From positions 1 through 43,666 of the forward strand of contig CAMDEX010000017.1 of NCBI GenBank assembly GCA_945897075.1: DNA of 43,666 nt. Direction: 5' to 3'. Below the pieces are notes generated by a model. The model was not told the DNA's origin. It ran no database searches and saw only the letters and a program-made list of their open reading frames with translations. Source of the DNA: Litorilinea aerophila (lineage in GTDB: Bacteria > Chloroflexota > Anaerolineae > Caldilineales > Caldilineaceae). Of the stretch, positions 25,096-34,267 are shown piece after piece. Each line of letters opens with the position of its first letter. The first letter of the stretch is position 1. The position numbers and the translations under genes were made by a program.

Positions 25096-26637
25096 GTGTT
25101 GACGCCTATCACCCATCAAACACTGCTTGAGCGACTTAATGCCGCGCCTATCCCTCTCGATTCGGCGAATTTTTGCGCGCCAGCAACGCATGTATTGGTA
25201 GAGTGGCAAAAATATTGGCTTGAATTGCCTAAGTGCTATTTCCTTCGCGTCGGCACAGAGAACCTGCGGCCAATAGCTGGCTCATTGTTTTCTCTGCAGT
25301 TTGAAAATCGGCTTGGCCTTAGTCGTATTCAACCATTTGACGCGGACGGTCATGCATTGACCGATCCGCTTTATGTGGAGGTCGTGAGCCAAAAATTTCC
25401 ATCTTTTGCGGCGCACATTAGTTTTTATCACTCTCTATTGGATGATCTGTTTGCTCGTGGAGTTCATCTTCCCTTTCACGTTAGCAGTTCCACTAGTCAA
25501 CGGGTCGGAGAAGCACTACGCCCACCCACACCTCTGTTTGTATACCACTTTCTCCGTCAGCATGGCCATGCCCTGAGCAATGCAGGCGATATCATCCAGG
25601 CGCAACCTTTGCGGCGATTAACCGATCAGCCGCGTCAAGTTCCCCTGGGCGCAGTCTCTGATGTAGATGTAGATGTATTACTTCAGATTGTGGAGACGCC
25701 AGAGGAATTGACACGTGCGCCGCATCTGTCGATTGCCAACTACATGAATGGCTACGTTCCTCAACGCGTCTGGCAGCGTCTGTCAGTTGAAACTCTTGAT
25801 ACACCAGAGAACCGATTTGTACGCTATTTTTTGGAAATCATACATCAAGAGGCAGGCAATCTATTAGGTGAGCCGTGGTGGCAATCTGTCCCCGAACAAA
25901 CCCAACAACAGATTATAGAAATTATCGGACGGATCGGAAATCATTTACGGCATCCTATGTATAGTGAAATTGGTCGGATGACTCACTTACCGTTTCAATC
26001 CCGCGTATTGTTGAGACGGGAAGGCTACCGACAACTCCGTGAACTCTGGCAACTCTTTCAGGATGCGCGGAGACCGTTATTTCAAGCTTTGCAGGAGGCG
26101 ATCGAGGCACGCGATGTGGCTCAGTTGTACGAAATTTGGGCATTTTTCGCGTTGGTAGAAGAAATAAGTGCAGCGTTGAAGATCGATCCGGTTATCAACT
26201 TGTCCACAACGGTAGAGGAAGGACTACAGCACGGAGCTATAGCTCATTTTGGGCCGAAGTACTGTCTGGCATACAACTGTTGGAGAATGGGTTATTCTGG
26301 GCGTTTACACCCTGATTTTATGTGGCTCGTAGATGGTGTGCCCGAAGTGATTCTGGATGCCAAATTTCGTTTGGATCGCCCCCCTTCTGGGGGTGATCCA
26401 AACGGCACTACGCCGGAAGCGAAGGCAAGGGTAGATGATTTGTATAAGATGCACGCCTACCGAGATGCACTAGGGGTGCGGGCCGCAATAGTGGTCTATC
26501 CTGGTGATCGAACTTTGTTCTACGACATTGCAGCGCAGGAGTCCAACGATAGAACTATAGAAGATATTCTGATGGGTTCTTTTGCCGGTATAGGATCAAT
26601 CTGTCTCAAACCGCAGAATTGTTCAAGCGATGTTTAA
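25081..26637 (+). CDS. McrC-like DUF2357 / PD-(D/E)xK nuclease
   Basis: The 518-residue protein has a DUF2357-type N-terminal region. Its C-terminal nuclease has E351 (YEIWAFF), D412 (RLHPDFMW), D426-A-K428 (VILDAKFR) and a following YKMHAYRDAL motif, together a PD-(D/E)xK set. In McrBC systems the nuclease subunit is driven by an AAA+ translocase to cut modified or foreign DNA. Here the nuclease gene comes first and the AAA+ gene 3 nt later. Base composition is more AT-rich than the neighbouring genes, and a LysE gene is cut at the left edge, both signs of recent acquisition. Confidence 0.85.
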   Translation: MELSEVLTPITHQTLLERLNAAPIPLDSANFCAPATHVLVEWQKYWLELPKCYFLRVGTENLRPIAGSLFSLQFENRLGLSRIQPFDADGHALTDPLYVEVVSQKFPSFAAHISFYHSLLDDLFARGVHLPFHVSSSTSQRVGEALRPPTPLFVYHFLRQHGHALSNAGDIIQAQPLRRLTDQPRQVPLGAVSDVDVDVLLQIVETPEELTRAPHLSIANYMNGYVPQRVWQRLSVETLDTPENRFVRYFLEIIHQEAGNLLGEPWWQSVPEQTQQQIIEIIGRIGNHLRHPMYSEIGRMTHLPFQSRVLLRREGYRQLRELWQLFQDARRPLFQALQEAIEARDVAQLYEIWAFFALVEEISAALKIDPVINLSTTVEEGLQHGAIAHFGPKYCLAYNCWRMGYSGRLHPDFMWLVDGVPEVILDAKFRLDRPPSGGDPNGTTPEAKARVDDLYKMHAYRDALGVRAAIVVYPGDRTLFYDIAAQESNDRTIEDILMGSFAGIGSICLKPQNCSSDV

Positions 26638-26640
26638 AAT

Positions 26641-28668
26641 ATGAGCAATACTCGATCAGCACTATATTTTTATCATAAAGAGTATGAGCATCGGTTTCTT
26701 CCAGGCAATAACTGCGAACAATTCATAGCGAACTTGCTCGCCGCCTTGCAAGATGCAGGTGCTGTCGAAGTTGCGAAAACCGTGGGCCACATCGCGCGCG
26801 GGCTAATCCAAGCCAACTGCATTGGGACTAGCAAAGGACGAGGGAAGAAGGCGGACGTATCTTGGCTTCCTGATAACCCACAATTACCAGACTTGCAGCA
26901 CTTTGGACATCTTTCAGCCCTCGAACATGTGAAGGTGTATATAGCAAAATTGCAGAATGATGGGTATACGGATGAGGCCGAAATAGCGGAAGTTTTCCTA
27001 GAAGCAGCGGTCGCAAGTAAGTGTATTCACGGAACATTCGTCAGTACACGCAAAGAACCACAAGGTTTATCGTCTACTGAACAGAAACCCCAACAAGAAA
27101 GGAAACTGTCGATGCTTGATATTCTCAGGAATCAGACGAGTAGAGATGGACTTTACTTCACCGATTGGCAACTTGCCACCTTTTACACCGCCCTGCAAGC
27201 CAAAGGGTTCGTGATTCTCAGCGGGATTAGCGGCACGGGAAAATCAAAACTAGCGCAACATTTTGCAGGAATTTTGCCACGCCCTTTAGGTAATCTCGAA
27301 GTAATAGAAGATGAAGAATACGTGGCAGTAACCATTCAGCCTTATATGCTAAAGTATAGCCGAATGATTGTTCCACGGAATGCTGTTCGTCTGTTTACTC
27401 CGCCAGCGCCTGGAGAACAGATAGAAGTGAAAGTCGATTACGATGGACACTCCCAGAAATGTCGATTCAAGCATGCTGCTTATACGGGTACTTCCTATAT
27501 GCAGTTGCTTCTACCCGGAAAGATAGGGCAACGGTTTAAGCAAAACGTTTCTGTCGGCGATTCATTAGGTTTGGAACCTATTGTTGACGGAGATACTGAC
27601 GTCCTAATTGGCTTCCGTCTGTTTGATCCAGAAACTGAGTCAAACGTTGAAGCAACTGAAGGCAACTGCTGGCTCTTTCTCTCTGTACGTCCAGACTGGC
27701 GAGACAGCAAATCGCTGTTGGGATACTTCAACCCCATCACTCAATCCTACGAATGGACTGATTTCCTACGTTTCTTGTTGAAAGCCGAACAGGATTATCG
27801 GAAGAACAGTTCATCTGCATTGGCTTGGTTTGTGATACTGGATGAAATGAATTTGGCTTATGTCGAGTACTACTTTGCTGACCTACTCAGTGTGATGGAG
27901 TCGGGTCGAGACGCAGAAGGGTGGAGTCGGGAAGCATTGCGTTTTCCGCGCCCAATCCAGATAGGGTTAGATGCCGATGTGCCGCCAGTTCACATCCATT
28001 TGCCACCCAATTTCTACGTTGTCGGTACAGTCAATGTAGATGAGACGACGCATGCTTTCAGCCCAAAGGTGCTGGATCGAGCCTTCACGTTAGAACTCAA
28101 CGAAGTCGATTTCACACAATATCCCCGACCAATGGCAAACCTTGCTTCCGATCTGTTGACATCTGATCAACGACAATCTCTCTTAGCGGATTTTAGCCGT
28201 AACGGGCGTTTTGTGTATCGAGATAAGCAAGAAATTGCGTCTTTTGTTGGGCTATACCCAAACGTCCGTACTCGACTGCAAACGTTAAATGAACTGTTGC
28301 GCCAGTCCAATCATCATTTTGGCTATCGGGTCTTTGACGAAATTGTCGAGTTTCTGATTGCGGCTGACGAAAATGGAATGTTCAGCGCGATTGAAGACGA
28401 TCCTTTTGATACAGCCGTTCTAATGAAAGTGTTACCTAAATTTCATGGCAGTCGTAATGCGTTGCAACCCGCCTTACAACGATTATTGGCGTGGTGCGCG
28501 TCTCCAGACGAACCACCAGTTCAAAAGCTCACTGAAAAGCTAAATTCGTCTGAGATCAGTCAACTGGATACCATTTACCGAGAGTTCAATTGGTCGCTAC
28601 CCCAGACGGCGCAACGGATATGGCAAATGCTCTATGAACTTAGAGTGAATGGCTTCACTGCATTTTAA
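26641..28668 (+). CDS. McrB-like AAA+ ATPase/GTPase with inserted domain
   Basis: The 675-residue protein has a helical N-terminal region (1-150) of unknown fold. Walker A is GISGTGKS (195-202), Walker B VILDEMN (398-404), sensor-like VGTVNVDETTH (461-471), and an arginine-finger-like VLDRAF follows. SVRPDWRDSKSLLGYFNP is typical of the McrB branch. Between Walker A and that block there is an extra beta-rich segment of about 115 residues (221-340), including IVPRNAVRLFTPP and VSVGDSLGLEP, resembling B3/EcoRII-N-type DNA-binding folds (inference). It is predicted to power the nuclease encoded just upstream. Confidence 0.85.
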   Translation: MSNTRSALYFYHKEYEHRFLPGNNCEQFIANLLAALQDAGAVEVAKTVGHIARGLIQANCIGTSKGRGKKADVSWLPDNPQLPDLQHFGHLSALEHVKVYIAKLQNDGYTDEAEIAEVFLEAAVASKCIHGTFVSTRKEPQGLSSTEQKPQQERKLSMLDILRNQTSRDGLYFTDWQLATFYTALQAKGFVILSGISGTGKSKLAQHFAGILPRPLGNLEVIEDEEYVAVTIQPYMLKYSRMIVPRNAVRLFTPPAPGEQIEVKVDYDGHSQKCRFKHAAYTGTSYMQLLLPGKIGQRFKQNVSVGDSLGLEPIVDGDTDVLIGFRLFDPETESNVEATEGNCWLFLSVRPDWRDSKSLLGYFNPITQSYEWTDFLRFLLKAEQDYRKNSSSALAWFVILDEMNLAYVEYYFADLLSVMESGRDAEGWSREALRFPRPIQIGLDADVPPVHIHLPPNFYVVGTVNVDETTHAFSPKVLDRAFTLELNEVDFTQYPRPMANLASDLLTSDQRQSLLADFSRNGRFVYRDKQEIASFVGLYPNVRTRLQTLNELLRQSNHHFGYRVFDEIVEFLIAADENGMFSAIEDDPFDTAVLMKVLPKFHGSRNALQPALQRLLAWCASPDEPPVQKLTEKLNSSEISQLDTIYREFNWSLPQTAQRIWQMLYELRVNGFTAF

Positions 28669-28710
28669 GGTTCGCCAGCGATTCCAACGGCAACGGTCTT
28701 CGGTCTCGCT

Positions 28711-28738
28711 TTCTGACTCTGCGTATCTATGCTATGAT
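28711..28738 (+). promoter_or_regulatory. Possible promoter of the Trm112-like gene
   Basis: TTCTGA (28711-28716), 16-nt spacer, TATGAT (28733-28738), then an ATG 41 nt further with GGAGG upstream. The -35 match is weak. Confidence 0.45.
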
Positions 28739-28778
28739 AGAGAGAGTTTGTCCTATCTTATACCTATGGGAGGAAAAA

Positions 28779-29162
28779 ATGAAGGGTTTTCTGAAGTTTC
28801 TCTTTTTCATCGCTTTCGTGGCCGGTGTGGTCTACGTCGTCAAGAACGCGCTGGGCGGCCAACCCCAGAAGTCTGGCGCTGGCGCAGGCGTCCTGCCCGA
28901 CACCCCCATCACGCCCCTGGAAGAGACACCCCTGGGCGGCGATGTCAGCCCGCAACTGTTGGAGATTCTGGTCGATCCCCTGGACAAGGGCAAGTTGGAA
29001 CTGGTGGAGGCGGGCAAATTCCTGCTCAACCCGCGCAACGGCTACCGCTACCCCATCCGCAACGGCATCCCTGTGATGCTGATCGAAGAGGGCAAGAAAT
29101 ACCAGGATAAGAGTCTGGCTGGGGCCAACGGCAACGGCGTGGCCGCCAAAGCCACCGCGTAG
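28779..29162 (+). CDS. Membrane-anchored Trm112-like protein
   Basis: From the ATG at 28779 (GGGAGG upstream) the product is 127 residues. One membrane helix is at the N-terminus (FLKFLFFIAFVAGVVYVV). A proline-rich linker follows, then a Trm112-like fold: LLEILVDPLDKGKLELVEAG, YRYPIRNGIPVMLIEE. Trm112 proteins are usually soluble zinc-binding activators of methyltransferases. The first Cys pair is absent here, so zinc binding is doubtful. A membrane-bound version is unusual. Confidence 0.75.
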   Translation: MKGFLKFLFFIAFVAGVVYVVKNALGGQPQKSGAGAGVLPDTPITPLEETPLGGDVSPQLLEILVDPLDKGKLELVEAGKFLLNPRNGYRYPIRNGIPVMLIEEGKKYQDKSLAGANGNGVAAKATA

Positions 29163-29163
29163 G

Positions 29164-29400
29164 AATAGAACGCGGATTTTGCGGATCGGGCGGATGGCAG
29201 CGGATTCAAACCCTGAAGCTCCTGGCGATCTGTCTCGGTACTTCCGGCCTGGCTCGTGTGAGCCAGGCCGCTCTCTTTCTTATCCGCCGCCATCCGCCGC
29301 ATCCGCAAAATCCGCGTTCTATTCCCGCGTTCCAGGCCGCTCTCTTGCTTATCCGCGTTCATCAGCCCCATCCGCGTAATCCGCGTTCTATTCCCGCGTT
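29164..29400. repeat. Inverted word repeat (GCGGATTTT family) with duplicated right arm
   Basis: The left arm starts 2 nt after the stop. Its first 23 nt (29164-29186) are perfectly complementary to 29301-29323, with weaker pairing on to about 43 nt. Words are 9-10 nt here. A second right arm (about 29351-29395) repeats a unit of about 70 bp that includes CCAGGCCGCTCTCTT. Start codons upstream of 29423 in the next gene's frame lie inside this repeat and are rejected. Confidence 0.8.
29245..29281 (+). terminator. Terminator of the Trm112-like gene
   Basis: CGGCCTGGCTC / GAGCCAGGCCG form an 11-bp stem with a 4-nt loop, followed by CTCTCTTTCTT. It lies in the loop of the larger word hairpin. 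Confidence 0.7.
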
Positions 29401-29422
29401 CCATTCCCCAGGAGAACCGCAA

Positions 29423-30634
29423 ATGTCCAATGAAAAAGTCGGCGTGCGCTATGGCATTGATATGCTGCTGGCGGGGATGGTGGGGCAAGTGGCGGGTCAG
29501 CGGGTCGGGCTGATCACCAACGACGCCGCCACCACCAGCGCCACCTACACGCATACGCTCACCCCCACCCGGCTGGCGTTGCTGGACGCGGGCGTCAATC
29601 TCGTCGCGCTCTTTTCCCCGGAACACGGGCTGGGCGCGGCCGCGGCGGACGGGGCAGAGGTGGGCCACGGCTTCGATCCCCTCACCGGTCTGCCTGTACA
29701 CAGCCTCTACGGTGCGCAGCTCCGCCCCACGCCAGCGCAATTGTCCGGTTTGGATCTACTCATCTTCGACATCCCGGATGTAGGCGCGCGCTTTTACACA
29801 TACATTTGGACGCTCTCCCACGCCATGCAAGCCTGCGCCGAGGCCGGGCTGCCCCTCTGGATATTGGATCGGCCCAACCCATTGGGCGGCTATCTGGCCG
29901 ACGCCGAGGGGCCGATGCTGGACGAGGCGCATATCTCCACTTTTGTAGGCCGCTGGGACATTCCCATCCGTCACTGTCTGACCGCGGGGGAGCTGGCCCG
30001 TCTCTGGCATCGGGAAAAGCAACTTTCTCTGGAACTGATGGTGGTGAAGATGGGGGGCTGGAGTCGCAAGGATCACTGGCCCGCCACGGGCAACCCCTTC
30101 GTGCCAATGTCGCCGGCCATGCCCTCCTACGAAGCCGCGCTGGTCTATCCAGGCACCTGTCTTTTTGAGGGGACGAATGTGAGCGAGGGACGGGGCACGG
30201 CCACCCCTTTCCAACAGGTGGGCGCGCCGTGGATGGACAGTCTGGCCGTGGCCGACGGTTTCAACGCCCAATCTGTGCCGGGGATTGTGGCCCGACCGGT
30301 CCAGTTCACCCCCAGCAGCAGCAAATACGCGGGCAAAATTTGCCACGGGGTGATGCTGCACGCGGTCGATCCGGGCCGGGCGCGCCCGGTGCAGGCTGGT
30401 CTGCTCCTCCTGGCCGAAATCATTGATCTGCACCGGGAGGAGTTCGCCTGGCTGCCCTACCCCGCGACGGTCAACGCGCCCGGCTACGGTCACTTCGACC
30501 GGCTGATCGGCCAACTCCACATCCGGGAGGCGCTGAGCGCGCAACTGGACAATCTGCGCTCGCAGATCGTCGGCTGGACTGCCGCGCCCGACTGGGCCAG
30601 GCGGGTGGGGGAAATTTTGTTGTACTATTCGTGA
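29423..30634 (+). CDS. DUF1343 protein (NamZ-like exo-beta-N-acetylmuramidase)
   Basis: From the ATG at 29423 (AGGAGA upstream) the product is 403 residues. VGLITNDAATTS, LFSPEHGLGA, LIFDIPDVGARFYTYIWTL and LDRPNPLGG are the DUF1343 signatures. A later segment reads EGTNVSEGRGTATPFQQVGA. Characterised members (NamZ) remove N-acetylmuramic acid from peptidoglycan fragments. No signal peptide is seen, so it probably acts in the cytoplasm on recycled muropeptides. Confidence 0.9.
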   Translation: MSNEKVGVRYGIDMLLAGMVGQVAGQRVGLITNDAATTSATYTHTLTPTRLALLDAGVNLVALFSPEHGLGAAAADGAEVGHGFDPLTGLPVHSLYGAQLRPTPAQLSGLDLLIFDIPDVGARFYTYIWTLSHAMQACAEAGLPLWILDRPNPLGGYLADAEGPMLDEAHISTFVGRWDIPIRHCLTAGELARLWHREKQLSLELMVVKMGGWSRKDHWPATGNPFVPMSPAMPSYEAALVYPGTCLFEGTNVSEGRGTATPFQQVGAPWMDSLAVADGFNAQSVPGIVARPVQFTPSSSKYAGKICHGVMLHAVDPGRARPVQAGLLLLAEIIDLHREEFAWLPYPATVNAPGYGHFDRLIGQLHIREALSAQLDNLRSQIVGWTAAPDWARRVGEILLYYS

Positions 30635-30643
30635 CGGGGGTAG

Positions 30644-30696
30644 GATGATGGGATGATGGGATTTTGCCTGCAACTTCATCATCCCATCATCCCATC
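30644..30696. repeat. Word hairpin (GATGATGG family) between convergent genes
   Basis: The 8-nt words GATGATGG on the left are complemented on the right. 30647-30662 pairs perfectly with 30681-30696 (16 bp). It sits between the stop at 30634 (+) and the stop at 30687 (-), overlapping the latter. It may serve as a two-way terminator. Confidence 0.8.
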
Positions 30697-32357
30697 TCAG
30701 TTTGAATTACAAATCGCGTCCCTTTTCCAACTGCGCTCTCCACCCGAATCCTCCAACCGTGCGCCTGAACGACGCTGGCGACGATGGAGAGGCCCAGCCC
30801 GCTGCCGGGGATTTCTGCGCCGTCGTCTGTGCGGGTGCGTCCGCGGTAGAAGCGCTCGAAGATGCGGGGCTGCTCGGCCTCGTCGATCCCCGGCCCCGTG
30901 TCGGCTACCCACAGCCGGACTTCTCCTCCATCCTGCGCCGCGCCGATTTCGACCCGATCCCCCGCCGCGCAATACTTTAGCCCGTTGTCCAGCAGATTGG
31001 AGAGCGCCAACAAGAGCCGCGCCCGGTCGCAGACGAGAGTGATGGGCTGATCGGGTGGATGAATTTGCAGATCAATGCCCCGTTCCGCGGCCAGCGCGCG
31101 GAAGGGCGCAGCGGCCTCGTCCAGCAGATCGCCGGTGTCGTGTGCGGCTCGGTCCAGCGCCACCAGCCGCCCGTCCAGACGGGAGAGGTCGAGCAGGTTG
31201 GCGGTGATCCATTGCAGCCGTTCCACCTGCACCGCGCTCTCGGCCAGAAATTCGGCCTGGGCCGCGCGGTCGTTGGCCGCGGGGCCGGTGAGCAGTTCGT
31301 TGAAGGATTTGAGCGCGGTGATGGGGGTGCGCAGCTCGTGGGAGGCGTCGGCCACAAAGCGGCGCAGCGCGTCCCGCTCCGCTTCTAATTCGGCAAAGCT
31401 GGCCTGCAGACCGTCAGCCATGCGGTTGAAGTGGGTCGCCACCTGGCCGATCTCGTCGCTGCTCTGCACGGGGGCGCGGGCAGAGAGGTCGCCCTCCCCC
31501 ATGCGCCGCGCCGCATCGCCCAACGAGCGGATGGGCGCGGTCAACCCCCGGCTGACGAGCAGACCGACGATCACCGCCAGCAGACCCACACCCACGCCCG
31601 CCACCGCAAAGGAACGGCGCACGCTGCGCAGGGAGCCGGCCACAAAATCGGGTCCGCCGCTCAGTTCCACAAAGCCGTCCGGGGTCGCCGGGTTGCCAAT
31701 CGGTACGCTCACCGCCAGGTTGGAGATGGGCAGGGGATTCGCCACCTCGTCCCCGCCGAAGATCAGCTCCCAGACCGGTGCCGGGCGATGGGCCAAGCGC
31801 TCATCGCTGTTACCGCTGGGCTGCTCTGACCCGCTTTCATTCTCAAATTCCAGCCGGTTGCCAAAGACGCCGGGAAAGCGCTGGATGGTGATGACCCCGG
31901 TCGCTCCATTTTCGTCGGTGAGGATGACGCCTTCCACCTGGCTGGGCATCATCCCGCGGCGGTTCATGGGGGGCATGGCAAAGATCAGACCGCCCTCCGG
32001 GTTGGGAATGAAGAGCGAGTGGGGGCGCAGGGAGAGGGTGGCCCCCGCTGCCGGGGTACTCTCGTCCGAATCCACGAGCAGACGCCCTTCGCTGTCCAGG
32101 ATGCGCACCCGCACATTGCCCAAGAAGGCGGCAGTCACGGCCAACTGTTCCAGATCGGCCTGCCGCACGCGTGGCGCGGCAAGCAGCGGGCGGGCTTGGA
32201 GTGCGATGGCTTGGGCATTGGCGCGAAAGGATTGATCCGCCCGGCGCTCGGCGTATTGGCCCAAAAGGGCAAGCGCCAACGCTCCCACCAGAACAACGGT
32301 CAGGAGCGTCAGCGCGGTGTAGGAGAGGATGAGTCGCCAGCGGATGGAGTGGAACAT
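30687..32357 (-). CDS. Sensor histidine kinase
   Basis: From the ATG at 32357 the product is 556 residues; an upstream start would translate repeat DNA. There are two membrane helices (about 8-33 and 250-270) flanking an extracytoplasmic sensor region of about 215 residues. A HAMP domain (about 268-320) follows, then HisKA with phospho-acceptor H340 in ASHELRTPITAL. The N box is LLDNGLKY, the G boxes are ADTGPGIDEAE and GSGLGLSIVASVV. Its likely partner is the OmpR-type regulator at 34409-35107, with the triple-PDZ protein gene between them. All are on the minus strand. Confidence 0.93.
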   Translation of the reverse strand: MFHSIRWRLILSYTALTLLTVVLVGALALALLGQYAERRADQSFRANAQAIALQARPLLAAPRVRQADLEQLAVTAAFLGNVRVRILDSEGRLLVDSDESTPAAGATLSLRPHSLFIPNPEGGLIFAMPPMNRRGMMPSQVEGVILTDENGATGVITIQRFPGVFGNRLEFENESGSEQPSGNSDERLAHRPAPVWELIFGGDEVANPLPISNLAVSVPIGNPATPDGFVELSGGPDFVAGSLRSVRRSFAVAGVGVGLLAVIVGLLVSRGLTAPIRSLGDAARRMGEGDLSARAPVQSSDEIGQVATHFNRMADGLQASFAELEAERDALRRFVADASHELRTPITALKSFNELLTGPAANDRAAQAEFLAESAVQVERLQWITANLLDLSRLDGRLVALDRAAHDTGDLLDEAAAPFRALAAERGIDLQIHPPDQPITLVCDRARLLLALSNLLDNGLKYCAAGDRVEIGAAQDGGEVRLWVADTGPGIDEAEQPRIFERFYRGRTRTDDGAEIPGSGLGLSIVASVVQAHGWRIRVESAVGKGTRFVIQTEMG

Positions 32358-32366
32358 AGAAGGTTG

Positions 32367-32714
32367 GGTATTTCGTATTGTCCGGTAAGTGGTGTGATAG
32401 GGCGGATGGAGTTGAGGAGTGAAGCGTGAAACGTGAAACGTGAAAGTCAGTGATGTGAATTCACGTTTCACGCTTCACTCCTCACGTTTCACTCCTCACG
32501 TTTCACGCTTCATTTTTTATCTTTCCATCGCTCCCTCAAAATCACTACTTACTCCGTACCAGCGCAAGATCGACGGTATATGCGTTAGTCGTTCTCCACT
32601 ACACGTAGTGCGTGGTGCGTGGACTAATCGTCACTACTGCTTGACGCACTACGCACTACGCACCACGCCGACTTTTAACTTGTGGCTTCGCCACCGTATG
32701 AAATACCCAATACG
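32367..32714. repeat. Composite of nested word hairpins (three word families)
   Basis: Outer words TTGGGTATTTCGTA (about 32364) and their complement (about 32694-32714) bracket two inner structures. One is a perfect 24-bp stem made of GAAACGT/CACGTTT heptamers (32414-32437 with 32460-32483, then a second run of CACGTTT/CACTCCT/CACGCTT words to about 32512). The other is a GTGCGTG/CGCACTA pair (about 32604-32670). No gene is evident in 32358-32719. Confidence 0.8.
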
Positions 32715-32719
32715 TCCTC

Positions 32720-34123
32720 TTACGCTCCTTCAGTTGTGTAACTGGGCTGCTGGAAGTAGCGGACATCCGGTGCGGGTTGCTCGTTCTGGTCGGGCATCTG
32801 GAAGCGGAACTGGGGTACACGGAACTCGAAACGGTCGCCGTTCTGCTCTTGGTCGGGCCGGCCAAAGAAGAAGGGCATCGAAGGCATTCCCCGTCCCCCG
32901 TCCTGCTCTCCGTGGAACTGGCGGAAGTCAAAATCCATACCGCCAGGCCCGCGCTGGATGCGCATAGCTCCGCCGATCTGCACCCCCAACAGTGCGCCGC
33001 CCTCCTCATTCGCGCCGAGAGTGACGGTCACATCAACAGCTTCTTCGTCGTCTTCGCCCTGCACAGTCAACACCATTGCATCGCCAGGCTTGGCAGCTTT
33101 CACCGCATCCACCAGCGCCTGGGGATTGTCAATCTCCTCACCGTTGACAGCGGTGATCCAGTCGCCCTCTTCCAGACCGGCTGCTGCCGCGGGGCCGTCT
33201 GCGCTCACCTCAGCCAGCACAACACCGGAGATAATCCCTTCACCGGCCATAAAAGGCATCATCCCATCTTCCATGCCGAAGTGGCCTGGCATCGCCGGCG
33301 CAAGCTGGACGCCCAGATATGCCTTCGTCTCGTCGTCGGGGTGCGCACCCAGCGTCACTTCAGCGCTGGCGCTTTCGTCGTCGCGGGCGTAGGTGACTGT
33401 CACCAGATCGCCGGGTTTGTGGTCAGCGAGCAGGGCGACCAGTTCGTCGCTGCTGGCAACAAGCGCGTCGTTCAAGCCGGTGATGACATCGCCAGCCTGC
33501 AAACCGGCAGCGGCGGCCGGGCCTTCCTCGGCAACTTCCATCACCAGCGCGCCGTCGGCTACTGCCGTCGCCCAGATCATCTCTTCGCCCCGGCCAAAGG
33601 GCATTGTGAACATACCACCTTCGCCAAAAGGCATTGCGGGCATATGGCCCTGGCGACCGCCGCGACCGGGCCTATCGAAGCCATCGAGGCCGCGCTGCTC
33701 CATACGCCGGTTGGCGACATCGCCGCCCACCGCCATCAGCCCCAATTCAGGCTGGCCGTCGTTGTCGCCCAGCGTGACCGAGAGGCTGCGCTCTTCGTCG
33801 CCGTGGGTCACTTTCAAGACGACCAGATCGCCGGGGTCGTGGGAAGCGACGATGTGCCTCAGTTCGGGCAGGGTGTTTACAGCGTCGTCGTCCACAGCCA
33901 GGATGATGTCACCGCGCGCTACGCCCGCCGCGGCCGCGGGGCCATCCGCCACGACATAAACAACGACCAGACCGGCATCGGGTTTCACCTGTTTGGCTGC
34001 GGGTTGGGTCTCCTGGGCCAGGGCCGCGCCAGCAAAGACGAGCAGTGCGGCCACAACCAGCGCCAGCACACCCCAACGCAGCGTGCGGACGTTCAAGCGA
34101 AAAGTCTTGGGTTTTTCTTGCAT
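32720..34123 (-). CDS. Exported protein with three PDZ domains
   Basis: The 467-residue protein has a signal peptide (WGVLALVVAALLVFAGAALA). It carries three PDZ domains, each with the sequence GPAAAAG and a following GD-I/W-I strand (about 55-120, 200-275 and 300-385). A Met/Phe/Gln-rich tail follows. No protease catalytic domain (HtrA or S41) is present. Strong Shine-Dalgarno GGAGG. It is probably a periplasmic/extracellular adaptor or ligand-binding protein, and its position between a response regulator and a sensor kinase suggests it helps sensing. The repeats are more alike than usual, suggesting internal duplication. Confidence 0.85.
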   Translation of the reverse strand: MQEKPKTFRLNVRTLRWGVLALVVAALLVFAGAALAQETQPAAKQVKPDAGLVVVYVVADGPAAAAGVARGDIILAVDDDAVNTLPELRHIVASHDPGDLVVLKVTHGDEERSLSVTLGDNDGQPELGLMAVGGDVANRRMEQRGLDGFDRPGRGGRQGHMPAMPFGEGGMFTMPFGRGEEMIWATAVADGALVMEVAEEGPAAAAGLQAGDVITGLNDALVASSDELVALLADHKPGDLVTVTYARDDESASAEVTLGAHPDDETKAYLGVQLAPAMPGHFGMEDGMMPFMAGEGIISGVVLAEVSADGPAAAAGLEEGDWITAVNGEEIDNPQALVDAVKAAKPGDAMVLTVQGEDDEEAVDVTVTLGANEEGGALLGVQIGGAMRIQRGPGGMDFDFRQFHGEQDGGRGMPSMPFFFGRPDQEQNGDRFEFRVPQFRFQMPDQNEQPAPDVRYFQQPSYTTEGA

Positions 34124-34267
34124 ACGAGCTACCTCCTCTACACGGTTGAATGGTTCGGCAGGACAGAGGCAAATCTCTGCCTGTTTCTGGGTTCCAGTCT
34201 ACCGGAAAGATGTGAAGGACGCAGGGAGGAAGTGTTAAGAGATCGCAATAATGGGGCTGGGATTGGC

